64,000 nucleotides of DNA from Acidobacteriota bacterium (GCA_016192145.1 JACPUT010000008.1:124001-188000); one strand, 5' to 3'. Positions 17,654 through 26,294 are shown, numbered from the stretch's first letter. Numbers and translations: made by a program. Notes: generated from the sequence alone by a model not told the origin.

Positions 17654-18766
17654 ATGCGCATCGGATGCCCCAGGGAGATCAAGAACAACGAGAACCGCGT
17701 GGGGCTCACCCCCGCCGGTGCCAAGGCCTACGTGGGGGCCGGGCATCAGGTCTTCGTGGAAACGAAGGCTGGTGAGGGCAGTGGCTTCACCGATGCCGAG
17801 TACGTGGCCGCCGGCGCCACCATCCTCGCCACCGCGAAGGAGATCTTCGACGGCGCCGAAATGGTGATCAAGGTGAAGGAGCCCCAGCCCGGCGAGATCG
17901 CGATGCTGCGCAAGGGGCAGATCCTCTTCACCTACCTCCACCTCGCCCCCGATCCGGCCCAGACCCAGGCCCTCCTGGCCTCCGGCGCCACCACCATCGC
18001 CTACGAAACCATCACGGATGCCCAGGGCCGCCTGCCCCTGCTCACGCCCATGTCCGAAGTGGCCGGCCGCATGGCCGTGCAGATCGGCGCCCAGTACCTC
18101 CAGAAGACCAACGGCGGCCGCGGCATGCTGCTGGGCGGCGTCCCCGGCGTTCCCCCCGCGCACGTGCTCGTCCTCGGCGGCGGTGTGGTGGGCGTCAATG
18201 CCATCAAGATGGCCGTGGGCCTCGGCGCCCGTGTGACGGTGCTCGATCGCAGCCTGCCCACCCTGCGTTACCTGGATGACATCTTCGGCAACCGCATCGA
18301 GACCGTGTGGAGTTCCGACGCCCACGTGGAGGAGCTGCTGCCCTCCACGGACCTCGTCATCGGGGCCGTGCTCGTCCACGGCGCCGCCGCCCCCAAGCTC
18401 ATCCGCAAGGACATGCTGAAGCTCATGAAGCAGGGCAGCGTCATCGTCGACGTGGCCGTGGATCAGGGCGGTTGCGTGGAGACCACCCACGCCACCACCC
18501 ACGCGGATCCCGTTTACTTCGTGGATGGCGTGCTGCACTACGGCGTGGCCAACATGCCCGGGGCCGTGCCCCGCACCTCCACCATGGCCCTCACCAACGC
18601 CACGCTGCCCTACGGGCTCAAGCTGGCCAACCTCGGCTGGAAGAAGGCGCTCGCCTCCGATCCCGGCTTCCTCCTGGGCCTCAACACCCACGAAGGCCAG
18701 ATGACCTGCGAGCCCGTGGCCCGCGATCAGAAGCTCACTTACGTGGATCCCAAGTCTCTGCTCTAG
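17654..18766 (+). CDS. ald: Alanine dehydrogenase
   Basis: NAD-dependent interconversion of L-alanine and pyruvate plus ammonia. 370 residues, matching the family. Key residues of known structures are present: R15 and K75 (VKEPQP context), H96 (YLHLA), the Rossmann motif [10 protein letters not shown] and [11 protein letters not shown] near residue 300. AAGGAG precedes the ATG and TAGAAT (17618-17623) is a plausible -10 element. Alone between two terminators, so a single-gene unit; possibly used for alanine use as carbon source or for NADH balance. Confidence 0.95.
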   Translation: MRIGCPREIKNNENRVGLTPAGAKAYVGAGHQVFVETKAGEGSGFTDAEYVAAGATILATAKEIFDGAEMVIKVKEPQPGEIAMLRKGQILFTYLHLAPDPAQTQALLASGATTIAYETITDAQGRLPLLTPMSEVAGRMAVQIGAQYLQKTNGGRGMLLGGVPGVPPAHVLVLGGGVVGVNAIKMAVGLGARVTVLDRSLPTLRYLDDIFGNRIETVWSSDAHVEELLPSTDLVIGAVLVHGAAAPKLIRKDMLKLMKQGSVIVDVAVDQGGCVETTHATTHADPVYFVDGVLHYGVANMPGAVPRTSTMALTNATLPYGLKLANLGWKKALASDPGFLLGLNTHEGQMTCEPVARDQKLTYVDPKSLL

Positions 18767-18798
18767 GCCGATTCGGCCTTCAAGCCTTCAGCTCCAGC

Positions 18799-18832
18799 CG
18801 CCCCGAGGCCTCCTGGCCCCGGGGCGTTTTTT
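18799..18832 (+). terminator. Terminator of ald
   Basis: CGCCCCGAGGCC (18799-18810) pairs with 18815-18826 (one mismatch) around TCCT and is followed by TTTTTT (18827-18832). Strong intrinsic terminator. Confidence 0.9.
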
Positions 18833-18955
18833 CGTCTCCAGGGGAAGGGCACTGGCCTCACCCGTTTCGACCTCGCGACCGGATGGGTCGGGTTGCCGCT
18901 CACCCATTTCCTTGAACCGCTCGTCCAGGGGCCCCAGTCGGCAGTCTTTTCAGAC

Positions 18956-18983
18956 TTGATCCTCTTGATGTTGAAACTAAGAT
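18956..18983 (+). promoter_or_regulatory. Candidate promoter of the cytochrome locus
   Basis: TTGATC (18956-18961) and TAAGAT (18978-18983) with a 16-nt spacer, in an AT-richer island between the ald terminator and the cytochrome gene. Start of transcription would be near 18990, leaving a leader of about 130 nt. The rest of the 355-nt gap (18767-19121) shows no gene. Confidence 0.45.
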
Positions 18984-19072
18984 GGGTTTAATTCTGCAAG
19001 GTTGGTTGAAATCAGGTCTTTAAGACTTCATCTCAGCGGGGGGGGAACCCCCGATTTCCCAGCGGTTCGCCG

Positions 19073-19121
19073 AGGGTTCACGCTCTCATTCGTCCGCCGG
19101 AATCCGTGTTCGGGTGAACCC
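19073..19121 (+). promoter_or_regulatory. Leader stem that overlaps the cytochrome ribosome-binding site
   Basis: GGGTTCAC (19073-19080) is complementary to GTGAACCC (19114-19121), which ends on the base before the ATG and includes the only Shine-Dalgarno-like sequence (GGGTGA). If it forms, the start site would be occluded. No known riboswitch consensus (for example GEMM) was recognised. Confidence 0.35.
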
Positions 19122-21461
19122 ATGCGCATTGGCCTTCCCTTCTTTCATGTTTCCCGGCACCTGCTGGGGGGCCTGGGTTTGGGCCTGTTGCTCGCTTGCG
19201 GGAGCTCGGACGGCCCCAAGAACATCCTGAACCACTACGGGAACTACCACCCCTCGAGCTGGGTCGACGACGGCACCGCCAAGCACGCCAACGATCACCA
19301 AGGCCAGGCCGTCACCCAGCTCACCAATTGCCTGGGCTGCCATGCCCTCACGAAGCAGCAGGCGGGCAGCGGGGTTCCCGGCTGCCTCACCACGGGCTGC
19401 CACCACCAGACGGTGCCCAACTTCCGCACCGTGAACCACCAGCTCATCGATCCGACCCGGGGCAATGCCTGCGTGATCTGCCACTACCCGGGCTCCCTCA
19501 ACAACCCGCCGGATACGCCCAACGTCATCGTGCCCTCGGCCGGGGCGTCACCCAACTGCTTCAACGGAACCCTCTGCCATGGGGACGTGGCCGCCCCCCA
19601 TCCGACCCGGGCCAACTCCGGCGGGTTGGACTTCTGGCGGGATCCCAAGGTCGGCGGCGGAGCCTTCCACGGCGACCAGGCCAAGCAGAACCTGCGCTAC
19701 TGCCAGGGCTGCCACGGTACGCCCGGCACGGCCCTATTCAATGGGGGACCCCAGAAGTGCACGGACTGCCATAACGCCGCCACCGGCGCCGCGGCCCATC
19801 CCTCCCTTGCGGACAACTACGCGGGCCTCAGCGCCGGGGTGAATCCCTCCGTCTGGAATCAGGCCCCCAGCGTGTCCCCCTACGTGCCTTCCCATCGGGA
19901 CATGGGCGATGCCGCGACGGCCGACTGGCAGGTCCGGGCCAATGGCGCCGGCTGCAACATCTGCCACAACACCGCCTCGCCCACGGCGAGCCCGCTCCCG
20001 GCGGCCCCCACCTGCTTCAGTGCCAACTTCGCGCCCGTAGGCAGCGCCACCACCGGATGCCACGCCAGCGGCCCCGGCTCGGCCCCCCATCCCCTGGGCG
20101 CCATCTGGAAGGATCCCGGGGCGGGGGGCGGCGGCCCCACCATCTTCCACGGCGCGATGGCCAAGCAGGATCTCCTCTACTGCCAGACCTGCCACGGCAC
20201 GCCCGGCACCGCCCTCTTCGACGGCGGAACGGCCGCCACCGCCTGCAGCACCTGCCACAAGACGGCTGGCGCCGGGGCCCATCCCTCCCTATTGGACGAC
20301 TACTCCAGCCTGGGCGTCGGCGCCCCCACGGCCAAGGTCTGGAACCCCTCGGGCTCCCCTTCACCCTACGTGCCCTCGCACCGCACTTCGGGCAACCTCA
20401 GCACCGCCTGCGCCATCTGCCACAAGACCACGGCCCCCGCCACGGTGCCCTCCAGCGGCTTCGATGGTCCCTTGCCGGCCGCGCCCAACTGCTGGAGCGT
20501 CACGGTCACCCCGGCGGGCGGGGTCGCCACCAGCTGCCACGCCAACGGCCCCAGCGCCGCACCGACCCACCCCGTCCCCTTCCTGGCCGCCGATCGCACC
20601 ACGCCCCTCAACAACGGCCATATGAATGCCACTTCCGCCACCTTCACGGCCGAGTGCAGCACCTGCCATGTGCTGACGGGGACCTCCACCAACTCGGCCC
20701 CGGCCTGCGTCGTCTGCCACACTTCCGCGGCGACGAACTCACCCCTGGTCCCCGCCACGGGCACGGGCACCTGCCTCTCCTGCCACAGCAATGGGCCCTC
20801 GGCCCTGCCGGCCGGACCCACGGGCAGCACCTATCCCAACATCGCCGGTGCCCACGCCAAGCACCAGGCCCTTCCCGGGGTCGCTTGCGCCACCTGCCAC
20901 AACAACCTGGGGTCGGGCACCCTGGGCCACTACACCGCCGCCAACGCCCGCGTCACGGCGCCCACGGCCCCGGGGGCCATGAGCTTCCTGCCCGCCTATA
21001 ACGCCAAGTCCGGAGCCATCTCCGCCTCCGCGGCCGTGGCCCCCACCTGCTCCAACGTGGCCTGCCACGGTGGCAAGGTGACCCCGGTGTGGACGGGCTC
21101 CCTGCCCGCCATCTCCGATTCAAGCACCAGCAACACCTACTGCCTCGCATGCCACGCCTCCGGCACCAGTCAGTTCAACAGCTGGTTCAGCGGCGAGCAC
21201 ATCAAGCATGTGGGAAGCTCGGGCAGCGGCGGTGCGGGCTCCATGTGCACGGACTGCCACAACGTCACCACCGGCGCCGCGGGCGCGGCCCACTGGTCGC
21301 ACCTGGAGACCACGATCTTCGAAGGGACCCCCGCAGCCACCATCCAGTTCAGCGCCCGCGCCGCCTTCGGCGTGACCCCCACTTACGTCGGAGGCCGCTG
21401 CAACCTCACCTGCCACACCGCCACCGGCGAGCAGAAGAGCCACTCCTCCGAGCCCTGGTAG
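19122..21461 (+). CDS. Multihaem c-type cytochrome lipoprotein (CxxxxCH/CxxCH family)
   Basis: 779 residues, exported as a lipoprotein (lipobox LLLAC, Cys26). I count 14 canonical CxxCH haem motifs, plus CX3CH (CNLTCH), two CX4CH (CLTTGCH, CSNVACH) and CX5CH (CFNGTLCH). The CX4CH...CXXCH pairing is the hallmark of a family known mainly from Geobacter. Residues about 170-325 and 330-480 are an internal duplication: each has W(R/K)DP, FHG, AKQ, a CQxCHGTPGTALF haem site, AHPSL and SPYVPSHR. It should act in electron transfer in the periplasm or at the outer membrane, perhaps to extracellular acceptors. It heads a co-directional set with further cytochromes. The ATG at 19122 is chosen for the lipoprotein signal. 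Confidence 0.9.
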   Translation: MRIGLPFFHVSRHLLGGLGLGLLLACGSSDGPKNILNHYGNYHPSSWVDDGTAKHANDHQGQAVTQLTNCLGCHALTKQQAGSGVPGCLTTGCHHQTVPNFRTVNHQLIDPTRGNACVICHYPGSLNNPPDTPNVIVPSAGASPNCFNGTLCHGDVAAPHPTRANSGGLDFWRDPKVGGGAFHGDQAKQNLRYCQGCHGTPGTALFNGGPQKCTDCHNAATGAAAHPSLADNYAGLSAGVNPSVWNQAPSVSPYVPSHRDMGDAATADWQVRANGAGCNICHNTASPTASPLPAAPTCFSANFAPVGSATTGCHASGPGSAPHPLGAIWKDPGAGGGGPTIFHGAMAKQDLLYCQTCHGTPGTALFDGGTAATACSTCHKTAGAGAHPSLLDDYSSLGVGAPTAKVWNPSGSPSPYVPSHRTSGNLSTACAICHKTTAPATVPSSGFDGPLPAAPNCWSVTVTPAGGVATSCHANGPSAAPTHPVPFLAADRTTPLNNGHMNATSATFTAECSTCHVLTGTSTNSAPACVVCHTSAATNSPLVPATGTGTCLSCHSNGPSALPAGPTGSTYPNIAGAHAKHQALPGVACATCHNNLGSGTLGHYTAANARVTAPTAPGAMSFLPAYNAKSGAISASAAVAPTCSNVACHGGKVTPVWTGSLPAISDSSTSNTYCLACHASGTSQFNSWFSGEHIKHVGSSGSGGAGSMCTDCHNVTTGAAGAAHWSHLETTIFEGTPAATIQFSARAAFGVTPTYVGGRCNLTCHTATGEQKSHSSEPW

Positions 21462-21500
21462 TCCTCATATCCCTGAATCCACCCCCATAAGGAGGCCCCC

Positions 21501-21857
21501 ATGGCCCGAATCACCCGAATCCTCGTTCCCATGCTCCTGCTCGGTTCCATGAACCTCATGGCCGACGACAAGGAGGCCCCCAAGTTCACCGGCGGCGATC
21601 TGAAGAAGTATTGGACCGACGCCTGCGCCCGCTGCCATGGCGCCACCGGCAACGGTCGGGATGCCAACGGCAAGCAGCTGCCCGATGCCGGTTTCGACTT
21701 CACCGAGGCCCGCAAGGCCAATAAGAAGAAGGATGCCGACTGGGTGAAGGTCACCCTCGAGGGCAAGGACAAGATGCCCGCCTTCAAGGGGAAGATGACC
21801 GAAGCGGACGTCCAGAAGATGATCACCGAGGTGCTCCGGAAGTTCGCGGCTAGGTAG
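21501..21857 (+). CDS. Monohaem c-type cytochrome, periplasmic
   Basis: 118 residues with a signal peptide (cleavage near NLMA-DDK), one haem site CARCH (42-46) and a probable axial Met in DKMPAF (Met92). It is a small class I-like cytochrome c. 39 nt after the multihaem gene with its own AAGGAGG, so it likely shares its transcript and shuttles electrons to or from it. Confidence 0.9.
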   Translation: MARITRILVPMLLLGSMNLMADDKEAPKFTGGDLKKYWTDACARCHGATGNGRDANGKQLPDAGFDFTEARKANKKKDADWVKVTLEGKDKMPAFKGKMTEADVQKMITEVLRKFAAR

Positions 21858-21906
21858 CCGCCGCGAACCCTGCCAGGATCTGCCCGAACCCGAATCCGGA
21901 GTCCCC

Positions 21907-22830
21907 ATGCCGTCCCGTTTGAACGTCTCCCTCCTCGCCTGCGGCCTCCTGGCCGGGGGCGTCCTCCAGGCCCAATCCTCCGAGTACCCCCTGGCCATCA
22001 ATCTGCCCACGGTGGATCGGATGCAATTCTGGGATCTGGGCGTGGCCTTCACCCACCGCTTCGCGGCGCCGGTGAAGGACCACGGGAAGGATGCCTACGG
22101 GCTGGACGGCCTGGCCTATGCCGGCGTGGGGGTGGCCATCGGATTCAAGCCCGTCAAGGGGCTCAACATCCTGCTCTATCGCACGGCCGACAACAAGACC
22201 TTCACCCTCGGCTTCCAGCAGCAGGTGATGGACACGGAGTTCTTCCGCATGGCCTTCCGGGCCGAACGCTATGACGAAGTGGTGGATCGCTACGCGCCTC
22301 CCGCCGGCGCCACGCTGAACAACGCCACCGCCTACGAACGGGGCGTCATCGGCGGCAGCTTCCAGGTGCCCATGGAGATTTTCTTCCCGGGTGACCGGGT
22401 GATGCTCACCCTGGTGCCCACCTACCTGACCCGCACCACCACGAGCAACTTCAAATTCTCCTCGGATGGCGCGACGCCGCCGGTCTACCAGCCGGGTCTC
22501 ACGCCGGCGAAGAAGGGCAGCGGCGTCTTCAACCTTGGCGTGGGCGTGCGGGTGAACTTCACCGAGGCCTTCGGATGGGTCACCGAGTTCTACCCCAAGC
22601 CCTCCCGGTTGCCTTCGGACACCTTCAGGGCGGGGTTCGCCACGGGCATCACCTACAAGACCTTCAAGCACCGCTTCACCCTGACGGCCAGCAACGTTCA
22701 CGGCACGACCGCGAACCAGGTTCTGGGGGGGGATTACGACCACTACCGCACCACCGACGGGAAGGATGGGGCGGGTCCCTGGCCTTCCTCCCAGTGGTCT
22801 CTTGGCTTCAACGTGTCCCGCGTGTTTTGA
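21907..22830 (+). CDS. Outer-membrane beta-barrel protein (DUF5777-like)
   Basis: 307 residues with a signal peptide (cleavage after VLQA). Alternating hydrophobic strands run throughout and the C-terminal residue is Phe (NVSRVF), as in outer-membrane barrels. It resembles DUF5777 proteins often encoded beside cytochromes. Lying between a monohaem cytochrome and a membrane cytochrome, it may be a porin-like component of an electron conduit, but that is positional inference. 49 nt after the previous gene. Confidence 0.72.
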   Translation: MPSRLNVSLLACGLLAGGVLQAQSSEYPLAINLPTVDRMQFWDLGVAFTHRFAAPVKDHGKDAYGLDGLAYAGVGVAIGFKPVKGLNILLYRTADNKTFTLGFQQQVMDTEFFRMAFRAERYDEVVDRYAPPAGATLNNATAYERGVIGGSFQVPMEIFFPGDRVMLTLVPTYLTRTTTSNFKFSSDGATPPVYQPGLTPAKKGSGVFNLGVGVRVNFTEAFGWVTEFYPKPSRLPSDTFRAGFATGITYKTFKHRFTLTASNVHGTTANQVLGGDYDHYRTTDGKDGAGPWPSSQWSLGFNVSRVF

Positions 22831-22843
22831 GCGAGTCTCGACG

Positions 22844-23848
22844 ATGACCTCTCCCCTGCTCGATTTCATCGCCCGGGAGCACCCGGCCTTCGTCCATGTG
22901 CCCTTGGGGTTGGTGGTGACGCTTCCCCTGGCGATGTTGGGTTCCTTCCGCGCGAAGGGATCCCGTCGTTGGGTCCGCACCTCCTTCTTCATGGCGGTCG
23001 TGGGCCTCCTCGGGAGCATCGTCGCCCTGATCAGCGGCTTGATGTGGGGTCGGCAGATCAACCTCATCCCGGCCGGCGCCCTGTTCCCCACGGTGGCATC
23101 CGACACCCAGGTGCTCCAGCGGATGATGCAGCTCCACGAAATCGCCGCCGTGAGTGGCGTCGTGGTGGGTTCCATCTGTATCTGGCTGATCTGGCGCGTG
23201 TGGCACCCCATGGATGTGGCCAACGAGGACACGGCCATCCACTTCCGCCAGCAGATGGGCCGTCGCCTCTGGGAGCGGGGAGTGGGCGCGCCCGCCCTCG
23301 TGATGAGCCTGCTCTGGCTCGGCTGTTGGGGTTTCTGCGGGAAGCTGGGCGGCATCATGGTCTTCGGGAACGAGGAAACCAACAGGGCCGCGGCCGCGGC
23401 GGACGCCATCCGGAAGAACGATGTGGAGGCGGAACTCCCGATCCGCGCCCTGGATTACGCCAGCCTGGAACCGGTGCAGGCCGCGCCGTTCCTTTCGAAG
23501 GCCCACGGGGGCCACTGGGCGCGGGTGTGGGTGACGGCCTCCTTCGGCGCCGACAAGTACAAGGCGGGCGCGCCGCTGCCCTCCGGGGCCTACGTCGTCA
23601 TGAACACCGTGCTGGATGCCAAGGGCAAGCCCGGCTTCGAGAGCGGGCCCCTGCTCCTGCGGGAGACGAACGCCGACGGCAGCACGGGATTCGCCTACTA
23701 CTGGGGCCGGGTGCCCGAGGCGAACCGCGCCGAAACGGGCGGGGATGACATGCCCTACTGGCGCAGCGGCGATCCCAAGACCGCCCCCAAGGTGGCTGGC
23801 TGCGCGGGTTGCCACGCGGATGCGGGCCCGGCCAAACCGATGCCCTGA
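22844..23848 (+). CDS. Membrane protein: DUF2231-like domain fused to a P460-like cytochrome domain
   Basis: 334 residues. The N-terminal ~195 residues hold about four transmembrane helices and begin with the DUF2231-like EHPAFVHVPLGL; His residues in the helices could bind haem b. After a final helix (about 150-170), a soluble domain (about 205-334) resembles cytochrome P460: HGGHWARVWVT, LPSGAYVVMN, GFAYYWGR and one haem site CAGCH near the end. The fusion of a quinol-facing-like membrane domain to a periplasmic cytochrome would suit electron export from the membrane. Starts 13 nt after the barrel gene; the upstream part of the open frame is out-of-frame barrel sequence. Confidence 0.72.
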   Translation: MTSPLLDFIAREHPAFVHVPLGLVVTLPLAMLGSFRAKGSRRWVRTSFFMAVVGLLGSIVALISGLMWGRQINLIPAGALFPTVASDTQVLQRMMQLHEIAAVSGVVVGSICIWLIWRVWHPMDVANEDTAIHFRQQMGRRLWERGVGAPALVMSLLWLGCWGFCGKLGGIMVFGNEETNRAAAAADAIRKNDVEAELPIRALDYASLEPVQAAPFLSKAHGGHWARVWVTASFGADKYKAGAPLPSGAYVVMNTVLDAKGKPGFESGPLLLRETNADGSTGFAYYWGRVPEANRAETGGDDMPYWRSGDPKTAPKVAGCAGCHADAGPAKPMP

Positions 23849-23875
23849 GCGGATTTCCGCCCTTCGAGAGGTGCC

Positions 23876-24604
23876 ATGCGCCTGAATGTAGCAATGCTGA
23901 TGCTGGCGCTAAGTGCCTCGGGCTGCCGGAACAAACCGGGCACCGCCCAAGCGCCCCCTCCTGCCGCGGCCCCGGATGCCGAGGGCAGGCTCAAGGGGCG
24001 AGTGGCGGAGCGCATCGACGCACCCCCCTACAGCTACCTCCGGCTCACGGTCGGCCGGGGTGAAGCCTGGGCGGCCGTGCCCCAGGCAACCCTGGCGGCC
24101 GGCGCCGAGGTGGTGGTGATCGGGGCCGCCCCCATGGAAAACTTCGAATCCAAAACCCTCAATCGCAAGTTCCCGTTGGTCTACTTCGGCACCCTTGAAT
24201 CCCCGGGCGGGCCCACGGAACAACGCGGGATCCAGCACGCCCTGGCGGCGCAGGGACCATCGGACGTGGTGGTCCCCAGGATCTCGAAGGCCTCCGGCCC
24301 CGAGGCGCGCACGGTAGCTGAGGTTCACCAGCAGAAGGATGGGCTCAGGGATAAGGCCGTGGTGATTCAGGGCCAGGTGGTGAAGGTGAACAACGGCATC
24401 ATGGGCCGGAACTGGGTGCATCTCCGGGATGGAAGCGGGGCAGGGCCCACGGCCGACCTCACCTTCACCACCCGGCAGCAGGCCACGGTCGGGGAGGTTG
24501 TGATCTTGCGTGGCGTGGTTCGGATCGAGAAGGATTTCGGCGCGGGTTACCGATATCCCGTGATCATCGAGGACGGCACCATCACGCGGCCCAAGAGGCG
24601 GTAG
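23876..24604 (+). CDS. Lipoprotein with OB-fold domain
   Basis: 242 residues with a lipobox (LSASGC, Cys17) and a Pro/Ala linker. The first part forms a small beta domain (GRVAERIDAPPYSYLRL); residues about 140-235 resemble an OB-fold nucleic-acid-binding-like domain (VVIQGQVVKVNNGIMGRNWVHLRDG). Such lipoproteins occur beside cytochrome genes, possibly in haem-protein assembly. 27 nt after the P460-like gene, last of the co-directional cytochrome set. Confidence 0.65.
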   Translation: MRLNVAMLMLALSASGCRNKPGTAQAPPPAAAPDAEGRLKGRVAERIDAPPYSYLRLTVGRGEAWAAVPQATLAAGAEVVVIGAAPMENFESKTLNRKFPLVYFGTLESPGGPTEQRGIQHALAAQGPSDVVVPRISKASGPEARTVAEVHQQKDGLRDKAVVIQGQVVKVNNGIMGRNWVHLRDGSGAGPTADLTFTTRQQATVGEVVILRGVVRIEKDFGAGYRYPVIIEDGTITRPKRR

Positions 24605-24657
24605 CACCGTCGGCCGGGCCCGGATTTCACGCTAGGGTGTTTCCATAAGGAGAGCCC

Positions 24658-25422
24658 ATGCCCCGCCCCATCGCCCTCGTCACTGGTGCCAGCAGCGGAT
24701 TCGGCGAGGCCATTGCCCGCACCTTGGCCAAGGAGGGCTATGACCTCGCCCTCTGCGCCCGGCGCGGGGAGCGGTTGGAGGCCCTGGCCGCGCAGCTCCG
24801 GGCCGCGGGCAGCCAGGTCCACACGGGCACTTGCGATGTGCGGGAGCGCAAGCAGATCCTGGGTTTCGCGGATTCGGCGGCAAGGTCCCTGGGCGGCCTC
24901 AACCTCATCGTGTGCAACGCGGGGCTCGCGCGAGGCCTCGACAAGGTGGAGTCCATTCCCGAAGAGGATCTCGACCAGATGCTGGATACCAACGTGAAGG
25001 GGCTCGTCTTCACGATCCAGGCGAGCCTGCCCCACGTCCGCAAATCCGGCGGCGGCCACGTGATCCTCATCGGCAGCACCGCAGGGCACGCCACCTACGA
25101 GGGCGGCGGCGTCTACTGCGCCTCCAAGCACGGCGTGAAGGCCCTGGCCCAGACCCTTCGGCTGGAACTCTGCGGCGAGCCCATCCGCGTCACGAGCATC
25201 GACCCGGGCATGGCCGAGACGGAATTCAGCCTCGTCCGGTTCAAGGACGAGGCCAAGGCGGAAGGGGTTTACAAGGGCATGAACCCCCTCCAGGCCGGGG
25301 ACATCGCCGAGTGCGTGCGCTGGGTGGCCACGCTGCCAGCCCACGTCAACATCGACGAGATCATCGTGAAGCCCACGGATCAGGGCAGCCACACGGGGGC
25401 GAAGGTGCACCGACGGAGCTGA
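24658..25422 (+). CDS. Short-chain dehydrogenase/reductase (YdfG-like)
   Basis: 254 residues, classical SDR. Cofactor motif TGASSGFG (10-17) with Arg/Arg after the second strand (CARRGERL), favouring NADP; NAG near 87-90, catalytic Ser in IGSTAG and YCASK for Tyr/Lys. The C-terminal half (DPGMAETEFS) resembles E. coli YdfG, an NADP-dependent 3-hydroxy-acid/serine dehydrogenase. AAGGAG lies 6 nt before the ATG. It follows the cytochrome set by 53 nt but has no evident functional link to it. Confidence 0.88.
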   Translation: MPRPIALVTGASSGFGEAIARTLAKEGYDLALCARRGERLEALAAQLRAAGSQVHTGTCDVRERKQILGFADSAARSLGGLNLIVCNAGLARGLDKVESIPEEDLDQMLDTNVKGLVFTIQASLPHVRKSGGGHVILIGSTAGHATYEGGGVYCASKHGVKALAQTLRLELCGEPIRVTSIDPGMAETEFSLVRFKDEAKAEGVYKGMNPLQAGDIAECVRWVATLPAHVNIDEIIVKPTDQGSHTGAKVHRRS

Positions 25423-25468
25423 GGCCGGGCGGGGGGCTGCCCAGAATTTGATGGTCAATATAAAGAGC

Positions 25469-25496
25469 TTGAGACTGAGTCTCATCCATGTATATT
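25469..25496 (+). promoter_or_regulatory. Candidate promoter of the tonB operon
   Basis: TTGAGA (25469-25474) and TATATT (25491-25496) with a 16-nt spacer, in the AT-richest stretch of the neighbourhood. Predicted transcription start is 25501-25504, at or within 3 nt of the tonB ATG, and no Shine-Dalgarno is present, so the mRNA may be leaderless. Confidence 0.5.
25470..25484. promoter_or_regulatory. Fur-like box
   Basis: TGAGACTGAGTCTCA is a 7-1-7 palindrome, the layout of the Fur box core (TGATAATGATTATCA), keeping its outer TGA/TCA. It overlaps the -35 element and spacer of the tonB promoter, where a repressor would block RNA polymerase. Downstream TonB and siderophore-receptor genes are typical Fur targets. 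Confidence 0.55.
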
Positions 25497-25503
25497 TGAA
25501 ACC

Positions 25504-26250
25504 ATGGAAACCGAGACCCTCACCCCGCTGCTTGAACCTCCAAGCCTGGGCACCCTTCCCAAGGGCACCCGGGGGCGCGCTCTCGTCCTCTCCGCTGCGA
25601 TCTACGGGGGGCTTTTGGCGGGGGTGACCTCCTTGCTCCTCCCCTCGCGGCCGGCGGCCCCGACCCAGCGCACCCTTTCCGTGTCTTGGGATGACTTCGA
25701 CGCCTGTTCGGCTCCACCGGCCCCACCGCCTGCGTCCGGGGCCCCGGGCCCTGCCACCGCCTCGCCCCAAGCCCCCTCCCCGGTGGAGACGCCGAGTTCG
25801 CCGCTGCCTTTGGGGGAAGTGGATCCCGCGATTCACTTCCCGCTGCCAGCCCCCACCCCGGCCGCGGAAGGCCCGGGCGGGCCGCAGGGAAGCCCTTCGG
25901 GCGGGCAGGCGGGGGGCGTTGCCGGCGGGCAGGCCGGGGGTACGGTCGGAGGGCGGGTGGGGGGCATCGTCTCGCCCCGCTTCGATGCCGCCTACCTCCA
26001 GAATCCCGAGCCCGACTATCCGAGCATCTCCAAGCGTCTTGGGGAAGAGGGCCGCGTGGTCCTCCGGGTGCATGTCAACGAGGCGGGTCTCGCCGACCAG
26101 CTGGAGATCCGCCAAAGCAGCGGGCACCTCCGCCTCGATCAGGCGGCGCTCGGCACCGTGCGCCGTTGGCGCTTCATCCCCGCCCGCCGGGGTTCCGAAA
26201 CCCTCGCCGCCTGGGTGCTCGTTCCCCTCTCCTTCTCCCTCGACGCCTGA
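25504..26250 (+). CDS. TonB family energy-transducing protein
   Basis: 248 residues: a short cytoplasmic N-terminus, one transmembrane helix (about 26-46), a Pro/Ala then Gly-rich periplasmic spacer (about 70-155) and a C-terminal TonB domain (PEPDYPSISKRLGEEGRVVLR onward, including the VRRWRF motif). It transmits proton-motive force from an ExbB/ExbD complex (not in the window) to outer-membrane receptors. It lies upstream of a siderophore receptor, behind a Fur-like box. Confidence 0.87.
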   Translation: METETLTPLLEPPSLGTLPKGTRGRALVLSAAIYGGLLAGVTSLLLPSRPAAPTQRTLSVSWDDFDACSAPPAPPPASGAPGPATASPQAPSPVETPSSPLPLGEVDPAIHFPLPAPTPAAEGPGGPQGSPSGGQAGGVAGGQAGGTVGGRVGGIVSPRFDAAYLQNPEPDYPSISKRLGEEGRVVLRVHVNEAGLADQLEIRQSSGHLRLDQAALGTVRRWRFIPARRGSETLAAWVLVPLSFSLDA

Positions 26251-26257
26251 ACCCTCC

Positions 26258-26294
26258 GGATTCCCCGACCCGGCCTCACGAGGCCTGGGGATCC
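26258..26294 (+). other. Intergenic hairpin in the iron-uptake operon
   Basis: GGCCTC/GAGGCC (26272-26277, 26280-26285) forms the inner stem and GGATTCCCC/GGGGATCC (26258-26266, 26287-26294) the outer stem with one bulged T. No T-run follows. It may protect or separate the tonB and receptor messages. Confidence 0.35.

Noticed and set aside
18990-19121. GEMM-type cyclic-di-nucleotide riboswitch before the cytochrome gene
   Set aside because: The conserved GEMM core sequence elements were not found in the leader.
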